Source: Nitrospiraceae bacterium | GTDB taxonomy: Bacteria; Nitrospirota; Nitrospiria; Nitrospirales; Nitrospiraceae | Reading direction: 5' to 3' | DNA: 64,000 bases | Assembly (NCBI GenBank): GCA_035623075.1 | Contig: DASPUC010000015.1 | Location: forward strand, 41,001-105,000 | Part shown: one piece after another, positions 1-10,488 of the stretch | Layout: every line of letters starts with the position of its first letter | How positions within the stretch are numbered: position 1 is the first letter of the stretch | The notes under the pieces: generated by a model | The model's database searches: none | Told to the model about the DNA's origin: nothing | Seen by the model: the letters and a program-made list of their open reading frames with translations, nothing else | Made by a program: the position numbers and the translations under genes

Positions 1-1166
1 AGCCGCTCGTAGAGCGGCGTATGTGGGAGGGCGACGAGCAGATTCGGCGTCACGATCGGGATTTGGGAGGCCTCGATAAACTCCAGGATCGCATCCGGTG
101 TCTCAGGGGTGTCGGTGTCCAGACCAAGGATGATCCCGGCGGCGACTTCGATTCCGTAACTATTGATCGTGTCCACGGCCTGGAGCATCGGCGTGCGGAG
201 GTTCTGGGTCTTTTTCATGGCACGCAAAGCGGCTGGCTCCACCGTTTCGATGCCGCAGAAGACGTTCGTCATAAAGGCGTCGCGCATGAGCTTCAGGATC
301 TCGGGGTACTCGGCGACGTTCAGCGTGAGCTCGCAGGAGAGCCGAACGGAACAATCGCGGCGCCGCTGCCACTCGACGAGGTGCGGTAGAAGGTCCAGTG
401 CGGCTCGGGGATTCGCGATGAAGTTATCGTCTACAAAGTAGATCGACGGCGTCCCGCCATCGGCGAGCTGATCGAGCTCTGCCAAGATCTGGTGCGGGCT
501 CTTGAGCCTGGGGTTTCTCCCGTAGAGCGCGGGAATGTCGCAGAACTCGCAGGTGAAGGGGCAGCCGCTGGAATATTGGACGCACCCGAGGAGATACTGG
601 CGGATGTCGATCAGGTGATAGGCAGGTGTCGGGAAGTCGGTCATCGGAAGACGGTCGACCGTACGGTACACGATCTGCCGCTCGGGGCGCGCCACGGTCT
701 CGTCGAGCCGGCAGAACAACTCGAGTGTCCCGTCGCCCACCTCGCCGCAATGGAGGAGATCGATCTCCGCGTAGTGCTCGGGCGCCGCGGAGACTGATGG
801 CCCGCCGAGGGCGACCACCTTCCCTTCGCGATGGGCGCGGCGCACGAGATCAAGAATCTGCCTGCGTTGGATGTGCATGCCCGACACAAGGACGGCGTCG
901 GCCCAGTCTAGCTCGCTCTCCATCACTGGGCGGATGTTCTCATCAACGAATCGGACTTGCCATTCCCGGGGCATGAGCGCTGCGATAAGGAGGATCCCCT
1001 GTGGCGGCATGAAGGCCTTGACGGGACCCATCAGAGGAAAGGCGTGATCGAAGGTGCCGAACGCCTTCGTGTAGGCAGGAAACACACAAAGAATGCGCCG
1101 GACGCTGGCTGGACGAAATGTCCGTACATTGACTGTCGGGGCAAAGGGTATCGAGGGTGCCGACAT
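1..1166 (-). CDS. B12-binding radical SAM protein (partial, C-terminus outside window)
   Basis: The reading frame starts at ATG 1166 after an AGAGAGG ribosome site and runs off the left edge, giving 388 residues. Residues 24-170 look like a cobalamin-binding domain. The radical SAM cluster motif CPFTCEFC has cysteines at 202, 206 and 209. The N-terminal block with CVFPAYTKAFGTFDHAF and MPPQGILLIAALMP resembles the DUF4070-type family that includes the hopanoid C-2 methylase HpnP, so a methylase or other radical modification of a lipid or cofactor is plausible. The exact substrate cannot be told from the visible part. No other hopanoid gene is in the window. Confidence 0.85.
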   Translation of the reverse strand, partial: MSAPSIPFAPTVNVRTFRPASVRRILCVFPAYTKAFGTFDHAFPLMGPVKAFMPPQGILLIAALMPREWQVRFVDENIRPVMESELDWADAVLVSGMHIQRRQILDLVRRAHREGKVVALGGPSVSAAPEHYAEIDLLHCGEVGDGTLELFCRLDETVARPERQIVYRTVDRLPMTDFPTPAYHLIDIRQYLLGCVQYSSGCPFTCEFCDIPALYGRNPRLKSPHQILAELDQLADGGTPSIYFVDDNFIANPRAALDLLPHLVEWQRRRDCSVRLSCELTLNVAEYPEILKLMRDAFMTNVFCGIETVEPAALRAMKKTQNLRTPMLQAVDTINSYGIEVAAGIILGLDTDTPETPDAILEFIEASQIPIVTPNLLVALPHTPLYER

Positions 1167-1479
1167 GGGTGCCTCTCTCTAGCAGATACCCAACCAAGGC
1201 GAGTGTACTGCCCTAATGAAATTTGTCCTAGTTAATTCTAAGTTAAACTGTGCAGTCCACAATTTGCTTATACACAGTTCTCGAATTTTTAGATAGGAAT
1301 CTGGGGCATGCTCGTCAGCTCCTGAGCAGAGCACTCCAAATGGGAGCCATGCGAGCATTGCATAGCTAGGTCTGTGACCGTTCGAGGATGGCCGTGGTCG
1401 TAATGGGATACGGAAGAGAATGAGATATCGCTTAACCCCTCTCGCGACAACTCAATGTCATTCGATTCGAGGCAGAGAG
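1167..1479. other. Intergenic stretch without a convincing gene
   Basis: An 82-codon minus-strand frame overlaps this stretch but has low-complexity composition, no ribosome site and no recognisable motif. The sequence from 1215 to 1300 is noticeably AT-rich and may carry the promoter of the radical SAM gene. I see no tRNA, repeat or clear terminator. Confidence 0.4.
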
Positions 1480-1836
1480 CTAGTCGGCGTAGCGTAGATC
1501 GCGATTGTCGGCTAGCGAGAGGTAGGCTTCTCCCCATTGTCGAGGACTTTCGAGACTCCAGGGTTCGTCCATGTCGAGGGGCTTGAAGCGGAGGCCGAAG
1601 ATTCCTCCATAGACCAAGTGAGTCAGTCCTGCTCCAGAATCTTCAACCAGCTGGGCGTACGCCGGACAGACAGGTGCCTGAGGATTATCGTTCCAGCCCG
1701 TGACCCAATACCACTCGCCGGTCGGATTACGATCATAGAGTCGAACTTGCAGGACCGGTCTGACGGGGCCGGCTTCTTTGAATCGCGCGAAGAAGCTGAT
1801 TTCGCAATTCTCGTTCGATTCAACCTCAACGATCAC
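1480..1836 (-). CDS. Hypothetical protein, 118 aa
   Basis: Starts at GTG 1836, chosen because GAGGAAGG lies five bases upstream. The protein is soluble, rich in aromatic residues (WYWVTGWND near residue 45) and has no signal peptide or membrane segment. I do not recognise the family. A plus-strand frame across the same bases has no ribosome site and is taken as a shadow. It lies downstream of the groL terminator in the same orientation, so it is probably transcribed separately. Confidence 0.55.
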   Translation of the reverse strand: MIVEVESNENCEISFFARFKEAGPVRPVLQVRLYDRNPTGEWYWVTGWNDNPQAPVCPAYAQLVEDSGAGLTHLVYGGIFGLRFKPLDMDEPWSLESPRQWGEAYLSLADNRDLRYAD

Positions 1837-1897
1837 GGAAACCTTCCTCAGGCGTTCCAGCTAGATGTATTCTAGCGCACGAATCACTCCAGAAACA

Positions 1898-1931
1898 CGA
1901 AGGGCTCGGTGGTTTGCCACCGAGCCCTTCG
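1898..1931 (-). terminator. groSL transcription terminator hairpin
   Basis: A perfect 15-bp stem (CGAAGGGCTCGGTGG at 1898-1912 with its complement at 1917-1931) closes a TTTG loop. It sits 40 bases past the groL stop codon in the direction of transcription. There is no strong T tract on either side, so it may stabilise the 3' end as much as terminate. Confidence 0.7.
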
Positions 1932-1937
1932 CTCCGA

Positions 1938-1962
1938 GCCATAAGCTATACGCTATTAGCTC
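1938..1962. repeat. Intergenic repeat family A (AGCTAT words)
   Basis: Contains CATAAGCTATACGCTATTAG, built from the same CATA/AGCTAT/AGC words as the stretches at 18884-18962, 19923-19957 and 43040-43178. It lies between the groL stop and its terminator. Confidence 0.5.
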
Positions 1963-1970
1963 TTCTCTTC

Positions 1971-3617
<1,647 letters not shown>

Positions 3618-3647
3618 TTATAAGTCAGTAGTCGTGTTGGTGATCAA

Positions 3648-3947
3648 TTAGCTGGTGAAGACACCGAGGATATCTTCTTCCTTGAGGATCAAGCATTCCT
3701 CATCCTCGATCCGGAGCTTGCTGCCTGAGTACTTGTCGAAGAGAACTTGGTCGCCGACCTTCACGTTCTCGACCTTTTTGCCGATTGCCTGGACAATGCC
3801 TCGTTGCGGCTTCTCTTTCGCAGAATCCGGCACGTAGATGCCGCCCGCGGTCCGCTCCAATTCCTCGGTGTAGGTGACGAACACCCGGTCCCCCAGGGGC
3901 TGAAATCCCTTGGCGACGTTCTTCTTTTCCTTCGCTGCTGTAGTCAT
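3648..3947 (-). CDS. groS: Co-chaperonin GroES (10 kDa)
   Basis: 99 residues beginning MTTAAKEKK. ATG 3947 is chosen over an upstream GTG at 3956 because GAGGAGGG sits seven bases before it. The core has PLGDRVFVTY near residue 16, the mobile loop TAGGIYVPDSAKEKP and the DQVLFDKYSG block. It caps the GroEL ring. The first 13 residues are a Lys-rich extension not seen in the Escherichia coli protein. No CIRCE inverted repeat (TTAGCACTC) occurs upstream, so HrcA control is not indicated. Confidence 0.97.
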   Translation of the reverse strand: MTTAAKEKKNVAKGFQPLGDRVFVTYTEELERTAGGIYVPDSAKEKPQRGIVQAIGKKVENVKVGDQVLFDKYSGSKLRIEDEECLILKEEDILGVFTS

Positions 3948-3999
3948 ATGCAACACCCTCCTCGTGCTGATTAATAAACGGGGTTAGAGATATATGATA

Positions 4000-4028
4000 T
4001 ATATCGTGACGATTTGGTACCGGTTCAA
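4000..4028 (-). promoter_or_regulatory. Weak candidate promoter for groSL
   Basis: Reading leftward, TTGAAC (4023-4028) is followed after 17 bases by GATATA (4000-4005), within an AT-rich stretch about 50 bases upstream of groS. The match to sigma-70 elements is poor and no clear sigma-32 pair was found, so this is only a location worth testing. Confidence 0.25.
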
Positions 4029-4239
4029 ACTCGATGGCGTGTACATGTATAACCCACGCCCGAACGAGCAGAAGCCCTTGTCCGCAAACTTGGGGATAGA
4101 GATAGCCTCAGGTCAGTCCAAGTCAAGGGGGGAACTCAGGAATTTCTTTCCAGCTCCATATCGTCTTAACAGTTGGTATCATAACCCATTGAGATTTCAT
4201 TATTCTAGTCCTATTTCTGGCTGGCGGAATATCCAGGAA

Positions 4240-5238
4240 TTAGATCCGTAAGCGGTCGAAATCCTTGACGTCCTTTTTGATATAGTCACGAAGCCGCTTG
4301 ATGATCCTGGCTTCCAACTGACGGGTGCGTTCCTTCGTAATGCCGTACTTGGCCCCCAGATCATCGAGGGTTAAGGGGGTGTCCGAGAGGATTCGATTGC
4401 GGAGGATGTCCTCATCCCGTTCCTCGAGCGTTTTGATAAATTCCGCCAACTTGGCTCGAAAGAGCGATTTGAGCTGATGGTCGGCGATCTGCTCGTCTGC
4501 TCCGATTTGCTGAGCCGGGAGCACGTCGAGCAGAGTGCCTTCCTGATCTTCGCCGATCGGTTGGTCCAGGGACAGTTCCCAATTGCCGAGTCGCTGATCC
4601 ATCTCGATGACGTCGCGTTCGCGTACGTTCAAACGGTCCGCGAGCAGTTTCGTATCGGGAGCGAATCCTTCCCGTTCGAGTTTCGCCTTCTCTTTTTTCA
4701 GGTTGTAGAACAGCTTTCGCTGATCCTGGGTCGTTCCGATCTTGACCAGACGGTAGTTATTCAGCAGGTAGCGCAGGATATAGGCCCGCGACCACCAGGC
4801 GGCATAGGCATAGAAGCGCACGTTTTTCGACGAGTCGAACTTCTTGATCGCCTGCATCAGCCCGATGTTGCCTTCTTGGATCAAGTCCATGTGATCGGCG
4901 CCGGTGTGAAGATATTCGGCGGCGATCGCGACCGAGACGCGCAAGTTGGCCATAATCAATTTCACGGCTGCTTCCCTGCTGCCGTGGGTACGGTATTCAT
5001 GGAAGAGCTGTAGTTCTTCTTCTTTGGAGAGGTAAGGATACCGGCGGACTTCGGCGAGGTACTGTTGAAGCGCGGTAACCGGCACCACGGCGGTCGAATC
5101 TGACTTCTCACGGCCGTCGGACCTGGCTGGTTCAGCTCCTGCGGGCAGCGGAGCCAGTTCCACGACCTCGTCGTCCGACGGGTCCAGGATCTCCGGCTCG
5201 AGCGCTTCTTCGTCGAGTTCGTCGTCAGATTTGGCCAT
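4240..5238 (-). CDS. rpoH: RNA polymerase sigma factor, RpoH (sigma-32) type
   Basis: 332 residues. Regions 2.1-2.4 run from about residue 90 to 160 (core DLIQEGNIGLMQAIKKFD). The sequence DQRKLFYNLKK at 172-182 is the RpoH box that separates sigma-32 from housekeeping sigma factors. Region 4.2 near the C-terminus ends in ITKERTRQLEARIIKRLR. The first 50 residues are an acidic extension (DDELDEEALEPEILDPSDDE), longer than in typical RpoH of about 285 residues. No clear ribosome site precedes the ATG. It lies directly upstream of groSL, its expected target, in the same direction with a 292-base gap. Confidence 0.88.
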   Translation of the reverse strand: MAKSDDELDEEALEPEILDPSDDEVVELAPLPAGAEPARSDGREKSDSTAVVPVTALQQYLAEVRRYPYLSKEEELQLFHEYRTHGSREAAVKLIMANLRVSVAIAAEYLHTGADHMDLIQEGNIGLMQAIKKFDSSKNVRFYAYAAWWSRAYILRYLLNNYRLVKIGTTQDQRKLFYNLKKEKAKLEREGFAPDTKLLADRLNVRERDVIEMDQRLGNWELSLDQPIGEDQEGTLLDVLPAQQIGADEQIADHQLKSLFRAKLAEFIKTLEERDEDILRNRILSDTPLTLDDLGAKYGITKERTRQLEARIIKRLRDYIKKDVKDFDRLRI

Positions 5239-5404
5239 ATGACGCGATGACTATAACAGAACCTTGTTCGAGGACAAACCATCCCTGAAAGGGAGAGCGG
5301 GACAGGCAATCTTGCAGGAGCGAAAGCCTGTCTCCTATAGTGGAGTTTCCGCCGGCTCGCACGAAGGACGTGAACGGTCGCGATCAAGGATCCCGGATGA
5401 TTTC

Positions 5405-6610
5405 ATGAAGACGATTCTCTCGGCGTTACGCAGCGGCCACTGGCCGTCATTGGTCGGAGCCTGGTTACATTTCGAGGTCAGCTTCATGGCCTGGCTCCTG
5501 ATCGGAGCCCTGGGAATTTCGATCGCCGAGGAACTGGGCTTGAACTCCACAGAAAAGGGTTTGCTCGTGGCCTGCCCGCTCCTCGGGGGCGCCTTTTTGA
5601 GAGTGGGTGTCGGTCTCGCGAGCGACCGGTTCGGGGCCAAGCGAACGGGATTGTGCCTGCTCGGTGGTGTGATCATCGCGGTGATGTGGGGATGGTTGGG
5701 CGTGACGAGTTTCGTGCAGGCCCTCGGGATGGGGTTGCTGCTGGGCGTGGCCGGAGCCAGTTTTGCGGTGGCCCTTCCCATCGCGAGCCGGGCTTATCCG
5801 CCGGCGCACCAGGGATTTGCGTTGGGAGTCGCGGCATCGGCGAACAGTGGCACCGTCCTGGCCATGTTCTTCGCGCCGCGCGTGTCCGAACTGGTCGGTT
5901 GGCACGGCGTGTTCGGCTTGATGATCGTTCCGCTCGTCGGGACATTTCTGCTCTTCTGGTTTCTTGTCCGATCTGATGCGCGGTTCGCTCGGACAGAACG
6001 CCAGCCGCAATGGTGGTACGAGGTCACCGCCATGCTGCGGCAGCCTTCCGTGTATTGGCTCTGTCTGCTCTATGCAGTCACGTTTGGGGGGTTTGTCGGG
6101 TTATGCAGTACGCTCCCCATTTTCCTTCACGATCAGTATGGATTGACTCTCGTGGAGGCCGGTTCTGTGACGGCCCTGTGCGGATTGCTCGGAAGCCTGA
6201 TCCGTCCGTTCGGCGGGTTTGTTGCAGACCGGTTTGGGGGAATCGTCGTGCTGGGGCCGGTCTTTGCAGCAATCGCCGGGCTCATCGCTAGCTTGGGAGA
6301 ACTGCCTTCCGTCGGATGGGCAGTGTCACTGTTGATCGGTGCCATTGCCACGATGGGGTTCGGCAACGGTGTGGTCTTTCAAGTGGTGTCGGAGCGGTTT
6401 CCGAAACAAATCGGCCTGGCTTCCGGCGTGATCGGCGCAGCCGGTGGTTTCGGCGGGTTTCTCCTCCCTGTCTGGCTGGGGGTGCTGAAAGATCTGTCCG
6501 GCAGCTACCGCACGGGGCTGTGGCTATTTGCGGCTGTATCGGTGGCTGCCGCTGTCAGCGTGGCCTTGATCATTCGACGAACGGAGGACAGAAACGACGA
6601 GGGCTCGTGA
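5405..6610 (+). CDS. MFS transporter of the NarK/NNP nitrate-nitrite porter type
   Basis: 401 residues and about 12 membrane segments. ATG 5405 is preferred over a frame extension to 5264, which would add 47 hydrophilic residues. The first helix block HFEVSFMAWLLIGALG is typical of NarK-like porters. The MFS loop motif GLASDRFGAKR is at about residues 70-80, with a second copy IRPFGGFVADRFGG in the second half. The usual glycine-rich nitrate signature is weaker here (ANSGTV at 146-151), so nitrate or nitrite is likely but another anion is possible. It is divergent from rpoH. Confidence 0.75.
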   Translation: MKTILSALRSGHWPSLVGAWLHFEVSFMAWLLIGALGISIAEELGLNSTEKGLLVACPLLGGAFLRVGVGLASDRFGAKRTGLCLLGGVIIAVMWGWLGVTSFVQALGMGLLLGVAGASFAVALPIASRAYPPAHQGFALGVAASANSGTVLAMFFAPRVSELVGWHGVFGLMIVPLVGTFLLFWFLVRSDARFARTERQPQWWYEVTAMLRQPSVYWLCLLYAVTFGGFVGLCSTLPIFLHDQYGLTLVEAGSVTALCGLLGSLIRPFGGFVADRFGGIVVLGPVFAAIAGLIASLGELPSVGWAVSLLIGAIATMGFGNGVVFQVVSERFPKQIGLASGVIGAAGGFGGFLLPVWLGVLKDLSGSYRTGLWLFAAVSVAAAVSVALIIRRTEDRNDEGS

Positions 6611-6713
6611 CCGTTCTGTTCCCTGTTGTCAGTCTAGGGCCAAAAAAAGAATGTTACATGGTCGATATTAAATGATAAATTGATTGTCTGTTTGAACAGT
6701 CGCCATTGAAATT

Positions 6714-7922
6714 ATGCCTGCACCATTTAACAGCATCGAAGACGCGATCCGGGACATTAAGAAGGGGAAATTCGTCATCCTGGTGGATGATGAAGACCGG
6801 GAAAATGAAGGGGATCTCGTCATTGCCGCCGAGAAGGTCACCCCCCCCTCGATCAACTTCATGGCCAAGTACGCGCGTGGGCTGATCTGCCTCGCGCTCA
6901 CGCCGGAGCGAGTCGACGAACTCCATCTGCCTCAGCAAGCGGTTGAGAACACCGCGACGTTCGGTACAGCGTTCACCGTCTCGATTGATGCGCGAAAGGA
7001 TATCACCACCGGCATTTCCGCGGCCGATCGCGCGACGACGATTCATGTCGCCATCGATCCGAAATCCAAATCGACGGACCTCGCGCGACCCGGACACATT
7101 TTCCCATTGAAAGCTCAGCAGGGCGGGGTATTGCGACGCGCGGGACAAACGGAAGGCTCGGTCGATCTGGCGCGAATGGCCGGCCTCAACCCTGCCGGGG
7201 TCATTTGCGAGATTATGAACGAAGACGGCACGATGGCCCGGGTGCCGGAGCTGGCGAAATTCGCCAAAGTCCACAAGCTGAAGATGGTGACGGTGAAGGC
7301 GTTGATCGAATACCGGATGCGCCGCGAGACCTTCGTCAAGCGGGTCGCCAGCGCACGGATGCCGACCATGTTCGGCGAGTTCGACGCGGTGGCCTTTGAG
7401 AACGAAATCGACAACGTCACGCACATCGCGCTGGTGAAAGGGCGGGTCGATAGCGGAGCCCCGACATTGGTGCGCGTCCATTCCGGGTGCCTCACGGCCG
7501 ATGCGTTGGGATCGCTGCGTTGCGATTGTCGCGATCAGCTTCATACGGCCATGGAGATCATTCAAAAGGAAGGACGGGGAATCCTGCTCTACCTCAACCA
7601 GGAAGGACGCGGTATCGGGCTGCTGAACAAGATCAAGGCCTACTCGCTGCAAGATCAGGGGAGCGATACGGTTGAAGCGAATATCAAGCTCGGGTTCAAA
7701 GCCGACTTACGTGATTACGGCGTGGGGGCGCAGATTCTGGCGAACCTCGGCCTCCACCAGATTAAACTGATTACGAACAACCCCCGCAAGATCGTTGGCA
7801 TCGAGGGGTACGGCTTGAAAGTGGTCGAGCGCGTGCCGATCGAGATTCAGCCGCGGGATGCTAATGTGAAGTACTTGCGGACGAAGAAGAAGAAGCTGGG
7901 GCACATTCTCAAGAAGGTATGA
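6714..7922 (+). CDS. ribBA: Bifunctional DHBP synthase / GTP cyclohydrolase II (RibBA)
   Basis: 402 residues. The N-terminal RibB half makes 3,4-dihydroxy-2-butanone 4-phosphate from ribulose 5-phosphate and shows [12 protein letters not shown] at about residues 24-35 and TTGISAADR. The C-terminal RibA half opens the GTP ring and shows the zinc-binding [16 protein letters not shown] and [13 protein letters not shown]. It supplies both precursors of riboflavin and starts the rib-nus-pur array. No FMN riboswitch is visible in the 103 bases upstream, and no strong ribosome site is seen. Confidence 0.97.
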   Translation: MPAPFNSIEDAIRDIKKGKFVILVDDEDRENEGDLVIAAEKVTPPSINFMAKYARGLICLALTPERVDELHLPQQAVENTATFGTAFTVSIDARKDITTGISAADRATTIHVAIDPKSKSTDLARPGHIFPLKAQQGGVLRRAGQTEGSVDLARMAGLNPAGVICEIMNEDGTMARVPELAKFAKVHKLKMVTVKALIEYRMRRETFVKRVASARMPTMFGEFDAVAFENEIDNVTHIALVKGRVDSGAPTLVRVHSGCLTADALGSLRCDCRDQLHTAMEIIQKEGRGILLYLNQEGRGIGLLNKIKAYSLQDQGSDTVEANIKLGFKADLRDYGVGAQILANLGLHQIKLITNNPRKIVGIEGYGLKVVERVPIEIQPRDANVKYLRTKKKKLGHILKKV

Positions 7923-7927
7923 GGAGG

Positions 7928-8023
7928 GGGAGCAGCTAGCCCGCCCTTCCGTGCTCGCGGAGCCCCCACAATGAAGCTGTGGTCGCTCAACGCGCGCAAT
8001 CGAAGGGCAAGCTAGCCGCTCCC
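7928..8023 (+). repeat. Structured dispersed repeat, copy 1
   Basis: A 48-bp core (7951-7998) is flanked by 22-nt arms at 7928-7949 and 8002-8023 that pair at 19 of 22 positions. The core folds as T2-A48, G3-C47, C4-G46, C6-G44 to G9-C41, G10-C38 to C13-G35, then C16-G32 to C19-G29 with a nine-base loop. It matches copy 2 at 44 of 48 core positions. It lies between ribBA and ribH. The three arm mismatches are all A/C, so they would be G-U pairs in an RNA from the opposite strand. Confidence 0.85.
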
Positions 8024-8064
8024 TTCTAATGTGGTGAACGTGCCCAAGGAGAAGACGTAAAAGG

Positions 8065-8610
8065 ATGAAGCTGCGGAAAGGAAGTCACGATGCGACGGGG
8101 TTGCGGTTCGGCATCGTGGTAAGCAAGTTCAATAAGTTTGTGACGAGCAAGTTGCTGTCGTCCTGCGCGGAGGCATTGACGAAGCACGGCGTGAAGGCCG
8201 AGGACATTGAAGTGGTCCGGGTGCCCGGTGCCTTCGAGATTCCAATCGTGGCACGCACTATGGCGCGATCGCAGCAATTCGATGCGGTGATCTGTCTGGG
8301 CGCCGTCATTCGCGGTGATACACCGCACTTCGACTATATCAGCGCGGAAGCGAGTCGGGGAATCGGCCAAGCGGCGTTGGATGCCGATGTGCCCGTGATC
8401 TTCGGGGTGCTCACCACGGATACTGTCGCACAGGCGATCGAGCGGGCCGATCCGGCCAAGTTCAACCGCGGGGGCGAGGCGGCTAAGTCGGCGATCGAAA
8501 TGGCCTCGGTCATGAGACTGCTCAAGACCGCCGATCAGCCACGATCGACGAAGGCGGTGGTGACCTCGAATGGCAGAGGGCGTCAGGGTCGGCGTCGATC
8601 GACGACGTAA
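8065..8610 (+). CDS. ribH: 6,7-dimethyl-8-ribityllumazine synthase
   Basis: 181 residues. This enzyme condenses the RibB product with the pyrimidine intermediate to give lumazine. It shows VSKFNKFVT near the N-terminus, [11 protein letters not shown] in the middle, [14 protein letters not shown] (catalytic His region) and the [16 protein letters not shown] block. A basic C-terminal tail ([12 protein letters not shown]) extends beyond the normal fold of about 155 residues and has no recognised role. A three-base gap to nusB points to one transcript. Confidence 0.96.
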   Translation: MKLRKGSHDATGLRFGIVVSKFNKFVTSKLLSSCAEALTKHGVKAEDIEVVRVPGAFEIPIVARTMARSQQFDAVICLGAVIRGDTPHFDYISAEASRGIGQAALDADVPVIFGVLTTDTVAQAIERADPAKFNRGGEAAKSAIEMASVMRLLKTADQPRSTKAVVTSNGRGRQGRRRSTT

Positions 8611-8612
8611 CT

Positions 8613-9077
8613 ATGGGATCACGCCATCAAGCCCGCGAACACGCACTCCAAATCTTGTTTCAGTACGATATCCACGGTAAGCCGGATGTCTGGCTCGACG
8701 AGTTTTGGAAAACCGTCAAGACGACCGATGAGATCAAGGCGTTCACTCAGAAAATCGTGCAGGGTGTGCTGGAGCACAAGAAGGAACTCGATGCGTTAAT
8801 CGGCAAACATGCCACGAATTGGAAAGTCAGCCGCATGCCGATCGTGGACCGGAACATCTTGCGAGCGGGCCTGTACGAGTTGCTCTGGATGGGAGAGGTA
8901 CCGGCGAAGGTGACGATGAATGAAGCGATTGAGCTGGCCAAAAGCTTCGGTGATGACGAGGCGTCGAAATTTGTGAACGGCATTCTGGACAAAATTTTGT
9001 TGTCTGATCCGCGTCTGGAAGCGAAGCGTGCCGAAGCTATAGGCGTGAGGCAAGGGGCAAGAGGCAAGGGGCCATGA
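8613..9077 (+). CDS. nusB: Transcription antitermination factor NusB
   Basis: 154 residues. The protein binds boxA RNA with NusE during rRNA antitermination. It shows the opening [17 protein letters not shown], the helix [17 protein letters not shown] and the closing [21 protein letters not shown]. The last 12 residues, [12 protein letters not shown], are encoded by an intergenic family C repeat rather than by conserved sequence, so the true fold ends near residue 140. The ribH-nusB pairing is common in bacteria. Confidence 0.95.
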   Translation: MGSRHQAREHALQILFQYDIHGKPDVWLDEFWKTVKTTDEIKAFTQKIVQGVLEHKKELDALIGKHATNWKVSRMPIVDRNILRAGLYELLWMGEVPAKVTMNEAIELAKSFGDDEASKFVNGILDKILLSDPRLEAKRAEAIGVRQGARGKGP

Positions 9078-9162
9078 ATTGCATCCTTCAAAATAGGCCT
9101 TGGCACTGTCGGAGAGCTTATGCGCGGGTGTCTCTAGCCACTAGCCCCACGCCTCTAGCCTC
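9042..9162. repeat. Intergenic repeat family C, inverted pair
   Basis: The left arm (9042-9073) is built of GAGGCAAGGGGC words and the right arm (9131-9162) of the reverse words CTAGCCACTAGCCCC and GCCTCTAGCCTCC. The left arm overlaps the nusB 3' end and encodes its tail. Related pairs occur at 17180-17266 and 28924-28978. Confidence 0.6.
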
Positions 9163-9177
9163 CATTCGGAGAATGCG

Positions 9178-10488
9178 ATGATCGATCGATACTCCCGTCC
9201 CAAGATGAAGGCGCTCTGGGAGCTCAAGCACAAATACGAGATTTGGCTGGAGGTCGAGTTGCAGGCGTGCGCCGCGTTTGAACGGGCAGGTCAGGTACCG
9301 CGTGGAACGTCCGCCAAGATTCGGAAAAAGGCCAGGATCGACGTCGATTTGATTGCTGAGATCGAGAAGGTCACGAAGCACGACGTCATTGCTTTTCTCG
9401 AATCCCTCATGGAGTCGGTCGGACCGGAGCATCGGTTCCTTCACATGGGGCTGACCTCGTCGGACATCGTGGATACGTCTCTGGCCATCCAAATGACCGA
9501 GGCGCTCGACATCATCTTGGAGGATCTCGACGGTTTGTTGACGGTCCTTCAGCGGCAGGCGCTCCGCTACAAGAACACGGTGATGGTCGGCCGCTCGCAC
9601 GGCATTCATGGTGAGCCGATCTCGTTCGGCTTCAAGCTGGCCATCTGGTATGAGGAAGTGTGCCGGCATCGGGAACGGCTGGGACGCGTGCGCGACGAAA
9701 TTGCCGTGGGAAAGCTGTCCGGCGCGATGGGAACGTTCGCGCACCAGGGGCCAGACATCGAAGAGTATGTCTGTGCCAAGCTGGGCCTCAAACCCGATCC
9801 CGTCTCGAGTCAGGTGGTCCAACGGGATCGCCATGCCGCCTATGCCACGGCGCTTGCCCTGCTCGCGGCGAGTATCGAGAAGTTTGCGACCGAAATTCGC
9901 CACCTTCAGCGGACGGAAGTTCTGGAAGCGGAGGAGTATTTCTCGGAGGGGCAGAAGGGTTCGTCGGCGATGCCGCACAAGCGCAATCCGATCGCCTCCG
10001 AGAATCTCTGCGGCCTCGCACGAGTCGTGCGAGCCAACAGCCTCGCCGCAATGGAGGACGTGGCGTTGTGGCATGAGCGCGACATTAGCCATTCATCGGT
10101 CGAACGCGTCATCATGCCGGACAGCACGATTCTCATGGATTACATGCTGGCGCGAATTACCGATGTCATCAAGAACCTCGTGGTCTATCCTGCGAACATG
10201 AAGCGGAACCTCGAGTTGACCGGCGGGTTGGTCTACTCACAACGGCTTCTGCTTGCGCTCATCGAAAAGGGCGCGCAGCGCACGGAATCCTACGAAGCCG
10301 TCCAGCGAAACGCGATGGCCTCGTGGAACGGTGAAGGGGATCTGCAGACGTTGGCGAGCAAGGACCCGTTCATCACAAAGCATCTGAAGGCGAGCGAGAT
10401 CAAGGCCTGCTTCAATCCCAAGTACTATCTGCGGCACATCGACCAGATTTATCGACGGGTGTTCGGACCAAGGGGGAAGACACGATGA
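9178..10488 (+). CDS. purB: Adenylosuccinate lyase
   Basis: 436 residues of the fumarase/aspartase superfamily. It acts twice in purine synthesis, on SAICAR and on adenylosuccinate. The catalytic His is in GRSHGIHGEP (H141) and the mobile signature loop GSSAMPHKRNP spans 261-271 with the catalytic Ser at 262. TSSDIVDT near 93-100 completes the substrate site. Its stop codon overlaps the start of cld by four bases (ATGA), which suggests translational coupling. Confidence 0.98.
   Translation: MIDRYSRPKMKALWELKHKYEIWLEVELQACAAFERAGQVPRGTSAKIRKKARIDVDLIAEIEKVTKHDVIAFLESLMESVGPEHRFLHMGLTSSDIVDTSLAIQMTEALDIILEDLDGLLTVLQRQALRYKNTVMVGRSHGIHGEPISFGFKLAIWYEEVCRHRERLGRVRDEIAVGKLSGAMGTFAHQGPDIEEYVCAKLGLKPDPVSSQVVQRDRHAAYATALALLAASIEKFATEIRHLQRTEVLEAEEYFSEGQKGSSAMPHKRNPIASENLCGLARVVRANSLAAMEDVALWHERDISHSSVERVIMPDSTILMDYMLARITDVIKNLVVYPANMKRNLELTGGLVYSQRLLLALIEKGAQRTESYEAVQRNAMASWNGEGDLQTLASKDPFITKHLKASEIKACFNPKYYLRHIDQIYRRVFGPRGKTR

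Noticed and set aside
3948..4239. CIRCE or sigma-32 promoter upstream of groS
   Set aside because: No TTAGCACTC inverted repeat and no CTTGAAA/CCCCAT pair at proper spacing was found.
4624..4640. Possible fourth copy of the structured repeat (TCCGCGAGCA word)
   Set aside because: The word lies inside rpoH coding sequence and the rest of the core is absent.
6611..6713. FMN riboswitch before ribBA
   Set aside because: The gap is too short and lacks the conserved RFN core words.
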